Assembly: GCF_964340395.1 (NCBI RefSeq) | Contig: NC_135565.1 | Coordinates: 23,580,429-23,644,428, forward strand | From: Glandiceps talaboti | Lineage: Eukaryota > Hemichordata > Enteropneusta > Spengelidae | DNA length: 64,000 nt | Direction of reading: 5' to 3' | In this document: in pieces, positions 11,201 through 25,100 of the stretch | Layout: every line of letters begins with the position of its first letter | Numbering within the stretch: position 1 is the stretch's first letter | Translations under genes and position numbers: made by a program | The notes under the pieces: model-generated | Told to the model about the DNA's origin: nothing | The model's database searches: none | Seen by the model: the letters and a program-made list of their open reading frames with translations, nothing else

Positions 11201-14200
11201 TTGATTACATATGGTTCAGCCATTACTGGACCATCTGGTATACAACTATCTATCTCTTGGTCAAAAGTGTCTTCTTGTTGCACACTAGCACAAATCATTG
11301 GATCAGCATTATCTGAATTTTGTCCACTTTCTGTGTTTGGCTGGGTTGTCTTCATGAGGCTTTCTTCTCTACATAGATCATCACTATTTTGATTTGGAGA
11401 ACTTTGGAATAGTTTATCAGAAACATCAAAAGATTGGTTGCTTGGAGAATTTTCTGTGAAACTTGTTTCTTTCTGAAAGAATGGCTCTATACCTTCATCC
11501 CGTTCTCCAGGATCGTTATCTCCACAATTTTCATTATATTTGTTATCTTCGCTATCATCATGCACACCATATCCATCCTCAGTCATTCCTGCATCTACTT
11601 CATCATTTGTCAGATTGCTGTCAGCTTCATTCAAAATACTGCCATCAGTTTTTTCTAAGTCTTCATCTACTTTGTTGTTGTCTAAAGCTTGTTGATTTTC
11701 ATTCTGAGGCTGAAGTTCTGTGAAGCAGTCATAACTTTTACCAATATGTCTTTCTTGCACTGAATCCATAGCAAACACAATAGCTTCCTCAGTTGCAATG
11801 ACCTCTGGCTTCTCTAATGCACTATTTTCAGAATTTACACTTTCTAAACTTTTAGCACCATCTGTCTCTAGAACAGTACAGCTATGTTTGTTGCCATGGC
11901 TACTACTACTGGCATCTGGCACTCCAAAGCACTTTCCTTCCTTCAAAATCTTTTTTTCACCTTCCATCCTAGCATTGATATCAAAGACAGGCTCTGTCGA
12001 TAAATCTAATGGCACTTGATTTTTTTGTATCTTTTCATCTGTATCCATGGAAACTGCATTACCTACTTCTATACTACTGCCATCCTCCTCCTCCACTCCC
12101 CTGTTCTCATGGTAACGTGCCTTGTATGTTTTTGTATCCACATTGTAGTTTTCATCATCAGATAAACTTTCTGTTGACTCAACTTCTTCAGGAGTAATTT
12201 CTATCTCTTCTTCATCTACCTCACTTTGGCTTGGATTGGCCGCCACTGGATGTGCTCGGTCTGTCATAAAAGATAGAAATGGCATTTATTTAGAAACTGC
12301 GAATGCATGAGGACCCAATGGAAAAAGGTTGACCCTTCTGAGCTGTGCATTGTTTGTGAAGATATTTCATATTGATTATAATGATAACAATGAACTTGAA
12401 ACATAAACTTCAATGAGGACAATTTAATAGATAAAAATATCTACTTGTATGAAAAAGTTAATAAAATGTCATGCAAATCACCAAAGTATAAAAGAGGTGG
12501 TTCTTATAAGATGCAAGATGGCCAAGTATGAAAGAGTAATCAGTGTCTCTCATTTTCAGTCAGTGTTAGTAATTATGAGGAATCAGTTTAGTATATTATG
12601 AAAATGCAACTATATTTTCAATTGTATTTATTTAACCAGGGGAGTGGAAACTATTAAATATCAATGGGACCGTCTACTTATGAATTTTTTCAGGAGAGAG
12701 CTGAAGAACCATTGATGCTTTCAATTTTCTCCCTCTCCTCTTGATACAGCAATCTTGTTAAACAATTGGCCTCCAGAGTATTTTCATTGTTTTTATACAA
12801 AGTTAACATTGATGAAAAATTTGTAATTTTATTCCTTTGATAAAACCTGTTGAGTTAAACCCCCAGCTACATGTAGTTCCCATGAAGATTAACATTTAGA
12901 TGTGAAAAACACAAAACGACGGACAGAACTGTACAAATGGTTGATTGCAAACAAAAGAATAATCCTATACAATTCTCATGGTTCCACTGATAAGAATTAC
13001 ACTAATGTGAGAACCTGAGATTGAATCCCAGGCCTTTAAACAGTGGGATGGTAGTCTTGATACAAGTACTTTGTTGATGGCAAATGTTACATAATATATG
13101 TTCTATCCAGGTGACATCACTATTTCATTATGAATGCATCAGTACTTATCCAGTGGTAAATCTACCATACTTTAATAGTATTAACAAAAGACCACCTGTA
13201 AATATGATTGAATACTGTACTTTAGTTGGATTACAAAGGCCAATATGTTACATGGAGTTTATCACTTTTAAATTACCTGGAATTTGATACTGTACATGTG
13301 TTGGTGAAATACAAAATACAGATTTTTATATCACCAGTGTTACCAACTAATGGTGAAATTCAATTGAATGTGAGTGTTCTGGCTAGGCTTTGGGAACCTT
13401 GGCAACAGCAGGGGTGGAATCTAGTAAACACAGCATAGCTTAATTCATATGCCTCAATATACCATAATTTCAGAGTAGTAGGGATACCTCGTCACATGCA
13501 TCATAATACCTTGGAATACAGGCTTATCATGGCCCCATCACAGCAGTATTCTGTTATTTCTAAATAGTGGTCTATACATACATGTACATAATTATGTACC
13601 TTGACAACACAGGTTGATTTTACCTGCTTTTGGCCCCTTTAAATATCACTGTGGTATATAGTAAAAATATATTTTAATTTTGTGTGCATATTCATTTTAT
13701 GTATGTTTCTAGTGGAAATTGAGATTTAGTAGTAGCAAAATAATTAGTGTTCATGGTTTTGACAATGCATACATGAAATATTATGGGAAGGGGACAATTA
13801 GTAAGTTACCATAGCAACATAAGTTGAATAATCTTACCACCACATTGATAGCAATTTTTAAAAATTTGTACCATAAACCACACAGGTAGTGTGTATTGTG
13901 TAATAAAGATAGAAAAATGATTGAATATCAAAAACATTGTCAATGGTATTCAAAACAGTGAAGACCAGGTATAAACATTGTCAATGGTATTCAAAACAGT
14001 GAAGACCAGGCATACATATCCTGAGACAAACCAGTTGGGATTGACCACACACTCTAAATAAAAAAATAAAATTACAAAATATACAAACATGGAATTCTGC
14101 AATAAAATTATGTATGTGTTGTTAATGGTTCGACTATATGTGAAATGTTTTCTTTGTCAATGTTTGCATGGTACCCCACTAGCTTTACTTTGTACAAACT

Positions 14201-15500
14201 AAAATTCTTTATTTGTAAAAAATGTGTAAAGACAGCAATTCTTTGTCATATAGCTTGTACATACATGTACACATTAAAAAAGTGTACTTAAGTCAGCAAT
14301 TGAGTTGTCTCTGAATGTACCATATTGTATGTCTCACTCAACAGTTGTCACAGAATCAAATTACTTCTTAACTTTTAATAAGGCCATAAATATCTGAAAA
14401 CAGGTGAGTACTTGTTACATGGTGAACTGAGATGATAATGAAGATATTTTTAAAACCACATTAACCCAATTTCTGACTCCCCAAAATTCTTGACAACTGT
14501 GTTTACTAAAACGTTTTATTGTAATTTTGGTACTAATTGTTTTTAGAAAATTATTTAGGTATTCGATATGTATTCCTACAAACATGAATATGCATATAAA
14601 GTAGTAACGTTATTTTTTAAAAAATGTCCCTGTTTTTTTTTCAAAACCACTGAAATAGTTATTAACAATTAAGTGGCCATATTAGAAAATTAAATAAATT
14701 ACCCTGTGATTGGCCTGGTTTCTACCAAACTATGACCTTATAAAGACTTCTATCTAACAAAGAAAGTTAAGGTGAAAGAAGTACAGGGTTTTATTGTTGA
14801 TTGTTGGTTACACAATAGTAGTTTACAGGTTTCTTATTTAGTTTGCGTCATTGTAATCGCAAACCCTTTCATTTTCTTTCCTGTCTCTTTGTTCATTTTC
14901 TGAAGGACTGGAACTCGGCCAGATCTGTATGTGTACCTTGGAAGTCCAATACAGGAGTACACAGTACACTATGTCCTGTTCAAATCTCAGGGCCAGGAGA
15001 GTTGACACTAAGAAAACCATAATGAGAATACAATACTCATTGAAATTCTTATCCTTCAGTGTTTCAGGTCATGAGTGGAATTTAAGACTCATTTGAAAGT
15101 AAATTTATTCAACTTATTCAAGATGTAAACCCTTCAATTTACTAAAGGCAATTTCTTAGTACAAGAATTAGGTACATTAAAACACTGATTTCACTTGTAA
15201 TAACTGGCCATAACTTAATAATGAACTATCACTTCAAAGTACAAATTAATATGACAAGTAAATCAAATATGATTAATGTATGGCAATTATTAAATTATGG
15301 TATTAAGAACTGATTAATTAATATAAATAGTGATATTAATTACAAACCTTTACCATCAAATACTTCTAAATTAGTTTATCAAATAACTGTAGAGCAACTG
15401 ATGGGAATATTTAATAATTGAGCCAGCTGTTTTTAAGAAAATGGTGATACAGACAGACAGACATACACACACACAGACAGACAGAGACAGACAGTCAGTC

Positions 15501-15531
<31 letters not shown>

Positions 15532-16969
15532 GACAGAGAGACAGACAGAGACAGAGAGACAGACAGTGCAATTTCAATAACTCCCCTTATGGGAGGTAAA
15601 AATACAAATGTGGATTAAACTATCTATAGGTTTTGGTTTATATGACTTAATTCATGGCAGCATTATTTTAGCCTGGGACCTTATATATACAAAGCAAATA
15701 GAAACTGTTCTTATTGTTAGATCTGATGGTTAATTTATGAACTCTCCGTATTGTTAGATTTGATGATTTGTGTAGCAAATTGAATTCTGAATACCACCTT
15801 TACTTGTGCAGCTCAGGGAGTAAAAGTCCTTATTGTAAGATTTAATGGTTTATATATATACTATCAATAATCTGCGAAATTCTATGAAAGCAATCATTGT
15901 ACAGCAAGGGAAATGAGTACAAATAATTGTTAGATTTGATGGTTTGTATATATACTGTTTTACTCTGAAATTTGATCACTGCAATCATTGTACAGCAAGG
16001 GAAATGAGTACAAATCATTGTTAGATTTGATAGTTTGTATAATACACTTTTCAATTCTGTCTATGACCTTTGTGAAACTATTAAAAGGAACAACAAAGTT
16101 AATGATAACAGTGTACACTGATAAATTGTTAGAGATCTGGTGTCTGGGTTTATATCAATCATTCTAGCTATTACTCTTTCAAATTCTATCATTGCATGCA
16201 GTGAGGGGAAATGAGTGCTGTTGTTAAAGTTATTAATGTCTGGTAACGACTTACACTATTAAAAGCTGACTATACCACTGGTGTGCAGCTAGGGACACAA
16301 CAAAGCAAATGATGCACAAATTGAATATACATGTAGTGTTTTAATTTAATGGTTTATATACACTAGTACTGTCTTACTCATTCTATCACTGCAATCCATG
16401 TGCAGCGAGGGAAATGAGTACAGTGGGACTTGTAATCAGTGTTAGATTTGATGTATAGTACCTGTACTAGTTCAGTTCTGACTATCACCCTTGTGCACAA
16501 GCTATAAGAACAACAATGCAAATTATAACAGAATGATTGATTGTTGGCTCTGATGGTTTATATTATACTGTATTACTCTTTAAAATTTATATCATTATGC
16601 AGCAAGGAATATGAGTACTGTTGGACTAGTCCTTTGATCAGATTTAATGAATTGAAATTAAAATTGAAAAAACCTACAGGTGTAATTATCAAAAATATGC
16701 CAATAACTTATCAAAAATAAAAGCTACATCGACAATATTTTCAAGACAGATGTGCTTTGGTATTGCAAATGTATGAACCAAATTATATTGAATTTGAAGC
16801 GTGCATTCTTGAGATATAGCCTAATTACCAAAAAAACATTAATTATGCAAAATGCTCATTAATATTCATGGTATGTTTACCAAAACCTAATCAGTTCTTG
16901 TTATTACCCTACATAACATGTTTACCAAATTTCATTTTAATTGAGACAGCTATTTTTTAGAAAATGGCG

Positions 16970-17047
<78 letters not shown>

Positions 17048-19143
17048 TTTTCATCCCCTAATATATAACCTTCCTTACAGAAGGTAAAAAATTGATTGTT
17101 ACATCTGATGGCTTACATAATACTACAGTATTTCTCTGTTATGTCTATATATGTAACATCACTATGCAGGATTGGAAATCCCAAAACAATGTGGCACAGT
17201 ATTAGTATAATCAATAATTCTGATTTATCATTCATCAATCAATTACTTCCTTTTAATATTACAGATTGAATCATTCTGCAACTGATTTTTAGATTTCATA
17301 GTTCATATTACACTTAAATTCATACTAGAGTGAATTTGAGATGAAGAATAATATTTTGAAATTGAATTCCTAATCATAGTTTATTACATGATTTGATAAA
17401 AATAAACAAATTGTCAAGTTACAAGTAGGACTATAACGTTCAGAGATTACTGATTTAGACTTCAAATTGCATGTAAACATGATACTAAGATGACATATAC
17501 ATGTATGTAAGCAATAGCTATATAGGCAGATTCAGACAACATACACTGAGGTATCAAACCATTGTCATCATACGCTATATGCCTTGAAGTTAAGTCAATT
17601 CATCTTACAAAACATAAATGGCACAGGTAATTGGTAAATTAATGGTTCACAAATAATCCAGGATAGAGTTCTGTATGTTTTACAGGCTAGCAGAAGTCTT
17701 TCAGCTTAAAATGAATGTTAACTAAATATGATTTTAATACAAAGCAATTATTGTTTACACTCCAAATAGGTGAGAATTCAGATTTTGGAATTTGGCTAAA
17801 GATATTAAAAATGATTTCTGACCACGTATGGAGAAAATATGAGATAGAAGTATATAGAATGTTCACCCTGTACTTGACTATAAATGGAGTTGTGCAGTTG
17901 AAAGTGAATATTAACCTTTAACATTTTTTATACCGGTAAATAGACATTACTTAAATGTTATTGTCCTCAATGTAAACAGATGTTGACTCAGATTCAGGAA
18001 TTTTCTCCAAAACAGCATTTTCTTTTTATCAGGTATGGATGTGGAGTAAATGTGAGGGTACAACATATGGAAAATGTTAATCATATGCCTGGCTATGGTA
18101 TTTGCTGTAGTGTGATGTCATAATGGCTGAAACAAGATAATGTAAACATGTGTATGTAAACGTGTATGCTGCTTACAATTGAATCAACACCACAACATGT
18201 TATATTGAACAGAAAAAGGAAAGAGTGAATTCAAGCAACTTAACTTAAAATATTTCTTGATTGATATCAAAATAACTACTGTGAAATGATAATTTTGTTT
18301 TGAAAAGAATTGATTTATGTAAATATTTTAAATTAATCAAACAAACAATAAGCAGAAAAGGAGGAATGAAGTAGTAGATTGGTAAAATAAGAACTATTTT
18401 CATTTTCATATAACTAAATCGATTTAAATAAATTATTATATATATCATCTTTTACATTTAAAAGATTGGCTTTGTTGGCTAGAAATGATATTTAAAATAT
18501 ATACCGTGAATAATAATAATAACAATAACAAATAAATGTATATGCAGTAAAATTGATATGCAAGTATAGAGACAATATTAACAGTGGCACTACATAAGCA
18601 CTGATTTACAATGGAAATATAGTTGTTGCCTTGGAAACACAGAAGCAATGATTACTATGGCAACACCTTCACAGTCTAGCAATTGTTATGATCATAACAA
18701 TAACTATATGACTATAAATTAGTATACACAAATCCCAGACACTAACACCATGTTGCTCCTGACAACCAATCAATATGACCAGATTTGAGTGTGTTTGCAG
18801 GTGTATATGTATAAATAAGAGATGGGGATACAGTTGTATAATGAATATTATCAACCATGGTATCTAAGAAGGATACTGTTACAACTTATATTTACCTCCG
18901 GTCCATCTTTTATACAGATAAACACTACCGATAATAGCGGCTGCTTCCACAGCAACCATACCAACCATCTTCATCACACCTGTAAAGAAAAAGTATCAAA
19001 TCTGATATTACAAAGATGTTAGAATTAATTTGGACTACTAGTAATTATTTGCATAGATTTCCATATCTAGATAAAGCTCCTGGTAGACTTTATCTATTTA
19101 CAATCTTTAACAAAGACAAGGGATTCCTGTTTTCTTTGAGTTT

Positions 19144-19194
<51 letters not shown>

Positions 19195-22100
19195 TTGCAT
19201 CCCTTTAGTATCAGGGGCTCACTATGATTGTTAGGAGCAGCACTAACAAAAACTTAAGATACATTCACTACTAAAAAGAAGAGTAAAAAAACATATACAG
19301 GAACAAACATAACAAAATACACCAAAGCGAGGTAAGAATATTGATAAAACGAAAATAAAAATATATGCTTCAAATGTTAGTTGTCAGAAAATCTAACAGC
19401 TAAACTATTCTATATTAGTTTTAACATAATCTTTTCTGTTTTCAATTGCTTCAATAAGGTATTGTTTGACAAGTTTATCTATTTGTTTACTTATAGACTC
19501 ATTGTAGTGTTTCGTATTATCTCCTATGATAAAAGAGAGTAGTTCTTTCCCTTGTTTGAAATCATGATCTTGAGTTTGAAAAATAGTCAAAATGTGGCAA
19601 AAAATATCCATTTTGTTTTCTTTCTCTGAATGTGAAATCACTTAAATGCAAAAGAAGTTGATGTGTTTTTATTATCACTTTAATATTTATTCTCAGTAAG
19701 AAAACTGCACTTGTCATATTACTTGAATTACCATTTTCCTCACTCAACTAAAACTGAAAACAAATTTTTATTGGAGTGAAAAAAAAGCTAAAGTGGCTTC
19801 CAGATACATACAAATAAACAGCTTTGCAAAGTTGACTTTTGAGTAGTCAGCAAATAGGAAACAGTGTACTTGTTAACATCAATCCCCAAACATTCATTCA
19901 TTCAAATACAGCAGTTTTTAAAGTACAATAACATCAGCTCAGACTGTGTTATATGTCTCAACACCTTATTCTAATGATTAATGTGCCACACCCACTTTTG
20001 TCAATTGAAAACTACATGATATAAAAAAAATTGACATACACAGATACTCAGTAACTCTAGTTTGTTAAGTCACAAAATTACAGAAAGTTTTAATCTGGGT
20101 CCCTCCCCCTTAATAAATGCTAGAAGAATATAAATATTGGACAACTTTGAATTGTTTTCATTGCATGGTGATACATTGATTGCATGAAGTTATCACAATT
20201 CTGAACTACTTTTCCTGGTGTCATAAGGGATGATCGCATAATGTCACACAAGCTCAATAAACAAACTTTGTTCATTTAGGACAAAAAACCTCCCCTCTCC
20301 CCCTAAATGAATGCATATGTTCACAAGTGTGACATCTACACATTTATATATGATGTAAACCGTATTAGTCAATTTGCCTCCACGGTCGATACAAAGTAAA
20401 AACATTATGTTCAATACATTAAAATACTACCAGAAACCCAGTACTGTATATCATATTAAAAGTAAATTTCAATCACCATATGAACATCTCAGTAGTAAAT
20501 ACAGAACCTGTTATCACTGCCCTGAAGCTGTGAAAGTTTTCAAAATTTGGTTAGAAGTGCAAAAATGAAGTTCAGCAATCGCATTGACGCTAGACCTTGC
20601 CTAAACAAACGAATTCATTTATTGAGCTCAGTTGTGTGATACTGTGTCATGGTTCCTAATCTAACATCATCTGTTCAGGTGTACATGTACATTTGCACTT
20701 TTTGTGACAAATTAAAGTCATAATGCATGAATATCACAGATAAAATCTGAATGGTATGTGAAACATTTCAAAATGAAAAGTGTGAATTGGAAATGGACTT
20801 TCACTATATACCCCAACAACTCTTTAGGTTAACAAAATTTGCTTCAAGAGACAGTCTGTAAATATATACATTATACAGTACTTTGGTTTACCTTTGGTAT
20901 ATTGAAATAAGAGATAAAGTCTTCCTTTGTTGTCTGAGGACAAGATCATTTATCAGTATTTCTCACTTTCATATAACTTACAATAATCTATCAGTGAATA
21001 TTCTCAAGGTCCTAATAATCACTAACATGGCCTTTTTCTTTGTTTTGTAAATTTTTGCATTTAAGTATTGAAATGGCTATTACTATAAGTCGTTGAACTC
21101 AACCTCTCCTGTTATTAGTCAAATAGCATTCATTATTTGTAATAAAGGCACGACCCACACATTTGTAAAGACTGAACATAAAGCATTGTTTGTCTTGTGT
21201 TGTTAATATGTCTACAATATATAATAATTTTAATATACATAATTATGGATATTCATTTGTTGTCACCTGCTTCAACAATTACCAGTATTAACACCATATA
21301 TATCAAATATTTGTAAGATTGAAATTGTCAAGATCAAAAAATGCCGTGTCTTTATGATTTTGTCTGTATAAAGATTGATAAGTTTAACACATATCATCTA
21401 TAAATTGATTGTGAAAGCCAGGTGTACTTGAATATCTCATCTCAAAGTATTTTCTGGGTTAATTTGGGCATAATAGTTAATATATAATATTGAAAGATTA
21501 GTTGATTTTTAAATAAAGCTGGAATTGTTTTGATTCTTGTAATGTTGTTATTCAAAGTACCTTTCATGTTCTCCTTATAACAAATGGCGCTATGTTAAAA
21601 ACAGGAAGACGATTACAATGGATGAATTATCTGGTGACTTCTTGAACTGGTTTTTAAAAAGTAACCATGTAATGAGTATCTATGACCAATACTATGCAGA
21701 CTTTTGATGACATAGTGATATGGTTCACAATAAACACTACTAGAGAAGAAAATATCACTCAGCAAATGAAATGTGTCTATAAACATCTCCTCCCCTCTGT
21801 GCCTCACAATGCCATGTCTAGTCTTTGTGTGTGAAGGTTGGTCATGGAGTGAGAGAGATGGGGGAGGGGTTGAGAGTGAGAGAGAGTGTACGCGATCAGA
21901 GCTAGGGGGAGAGAGAGAGTGAGGTCAGGGGGGGGGTTTACTTATTACAATAAATTAAAACTATGAGACACCTTTCTGAAACAAAAAAAAGTTGGAATAA
22001 ATATTTCCTCAACTGTGAAAAAAATTGGTTCAGAAGGAAATAAAAGACAACATGTTGAAGTAGCTATCAATTTTCCATTTGTATTGAAAGTAAATGTCAT

Positions 22101-25100
22101 TCAATGGAGACAGCAATATCTTTAGGGCTATCAACAAAATAAGCGTAAGCTTTACCTGACCCAATCATTGACCCAAAGACCCTTCTATATATACACTGTC
22201 TGATTGGATTGATTAACTACACATGTATGTATACAGGTAACTATACACAAATGGAGTCGATGATGCTTGCCTCTAAATTAGAACTATATAGTTGCAATCG
22301 AAAACATATCTTTCACTTTCTGCGATCCAAAGTAAGTCATTAACAACAAATAATTACTATGAATCTTACTCACTTCTTAATTTTATATTTTTTGACTGCA
22401 TTTTCACTTTAATACCATGTTTAATAGAAGATATGACACACTGACTACATTGTCCACATTTGTGAGTTAGCATATAATTCAATCTACTTTTATTATGTCA
22501 TTATAATGGCTCAGCAATTTTCTACAAAGTCTTCTGAATATGATAAATTATGCTTCATGAATGTTATTTGTGAAAACATTGTTAAGTATCACTATTTTGA
22601 ATTTGGAGTTGTCTTACAATTACTATTACACAAAGTTGCGCTCCATAGGTAAGCCAGGGGTTCTGTTCTTGAAGTCATCTTGCAGGCGAGTTGTAAAATC
22701 AACATTTTGCAACTTTTTCTAATTTTATTGCAATTGTCCATCATGCTGTGGATGCTGGGATCTTGTGAAATGTAGACCAATAAGTAACTAATTACATTTT
22801 AAGGATTTGTTGCACAAACAATTAAAAAATGTTACAGCTAAATCAGCTAAAATGACTTTACAGCCACAAAACATATGTTCATAGTATGCACTGTTAACTA
22901 TCAAGATACAAACAACAATTTAACTAATTTGACAAGACAAAATCTAGACACCTATAGTACACTGCATTGTAAATTAATTGCATGATTTTCATAGAGAAAA
23001 CAAAATTGGCTATTTTTAAGAAAGCCCTGGAAGACAGACAGTAAACCAAATTACCAATATTTACATAAGTCTGTACAAGGTAAAAGTCTCTACAGCAAGT
23101 TTTGTTTGTTTAGACACCTCAATCAACACATAATAGGTTATTACATGTGTCACCCCACAGCCATTACCAAATTGTTACTATCTAACAATTAATTTAAAAG
23201 TACCTAATGTATCAGTTAATTTTCCTTGTCATAGTTCTTATGGGATGCCTTCTTGAAATTTAAAAGGGTTCTGAAATATAGCTTGATTTTGTTTTACAAC
23301 TTTGAATTGGGAATTTTAATTGCTACTTTAAGAGACAAAAGATTCACCTATGGTCGTAGATTGCACACTTTTGTTGATAAGCCTGCCTTAATTATGCAAG
23401 CATTTTTTTTGTTTTATAATGTATTTGTTATGAATCTAATAATTCAATGGGTTAACCAAACCCCAAAGACTAATAATAAGAATAATATTAATGCACATAT
23501 AATTTTATAACACTCCCTAGCTGGACCCCAAGAGGATCAAAAAACCTGCTTTAACTATATACACTTTAGGGTCCAAACACCCGAAGCCAGTTTTTTGTTT
23601 ACTATGTTACAGCTGTGTGACAAATCAATAATTTACTGGCTATTACCATTATTTGACCAATCAATAATCTAGTACCTTACAACTAGGCTCAATAAACACA
23701 ACAACGAAGACATGACAATAATGAACACAAGGTCATTTCATCCTAACAACAGACTTTCATCGCAACAACCACTTTGTAAAAAGTAATTCTATTGAACTGT
23801 AGTTAAATTGATTTTTTTTTATGAGACTCGTACTGGGTAATCCTTTTACTACATTCAAGCATAATGATACATGGTCTGTACTAGTACTGGTATGTATATG
23901 TTTGGTAATCAAAATACCCACAGGGACTTGACTCTAGGCTAGGTTTAATTTACCATGGCTTTTCATTGTCAAATTTATCTTGATTCCAATCAATAAATCA
24001 GACCATATTACACCAAATATCAAGGAACTACCAGTATATTGGTTCACTACAGAATGCCATATAAAGTACTGTGATCACCTCTAAGGCACTGTGCAATACT
24101 GCACCTGGCTATACGTAGTGGATCTGATCTGTTCTAAACCTGTTCCTCACATACTTCCCTTCACTGCTATCTACAAACACATCTCAATGTATATCAAAAG
24201 CTCACCAACAGTAGTAGAACTGCATCACATGACAATTCATCTTTGTGGGTAAACTATAGTATTGGATTAAACTTTATGTTTTGATCAAAAATTTGATCTG
24301 ATACAAGAGTAGAACTGAAGAAAAGTTGTAAATATTACTATTCAATTTGTGATACCTGTGATATCATTACTTTACACTTCTATGGTTAAACATGTGATTT
24401 ATACTGAGATAGTCTGTGTGATATATGATATGACATGTCATGTTATGCCATGCCTACCAACTTATGGACAGCCAATGCATGAAGGTGCCCCTTACAGATT
24501 AACTCATGTACTGAACATCTGTGCGAAGTGATGTTTAAGAATTCTGATAACTTAGTGTCTTGAGAACAACAAGGCCTATAGAACCACACCATGGTGTACT
24601 TATACCCTAAAAAGAGAACATTGAACATGGATATGACATTTTAACCATGAACTAGCTACTACAATATGATCCATCAAAAGGTAATAAACCAATATTTATG
24701 TCAAATACTTACAAAGAATTTCAATGCATTCTTTTAAAACTCCTGTAATGACAATACACTAAACAGCCCTATTGAATGAAAACACCAGCATAAAACTACC
24801 AACCCAATATCCATACAAGTAATGGGAATTCCAATGTTTGAAATCAGTTTGCAAACTCTATGTGAATCATTTGATTGACTTAATGAAAGATGACTATTTG
24901 TCAATCATCAGCCAAGAGAAGCAACGATATCAGTATTAAAACAGGTGGACTCTGAGATGGTTTTAGGAAGACTTTGAGATCATTTATGCAAGGCTGATTT
25001 AAGATGCTTTTAGAGTGACTCTGAGATGAATTTCATGAAACTTTGAGTTTATTTTAGTAGAACTTTTGAGATGGATTCAGTGGGACTCTGAGATGATTTT

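Larger units (their letters stand above)
12261..18895 (-). other. ank1 intron 2 (6.6 kb)
   Basis: No further exon seen. Holds a 41-bp duplication at about 13925-14015, a small hAT-like remnant near 13371-13436, old degenerate tandem repeats at 15.7-16.65 kb, and two copies of a dispersed repeat containing (GACA)n tracts. Confidence 0.65.

Noticed and set aside
8897-12197. Plus-strand frames opposite the acidic exon, up to 187 codons
   Set aside because: Antisense shadows of ank1 exon 3; Ser/Leu-rich because the sense strand is Asp/Glu/Lys-rich.
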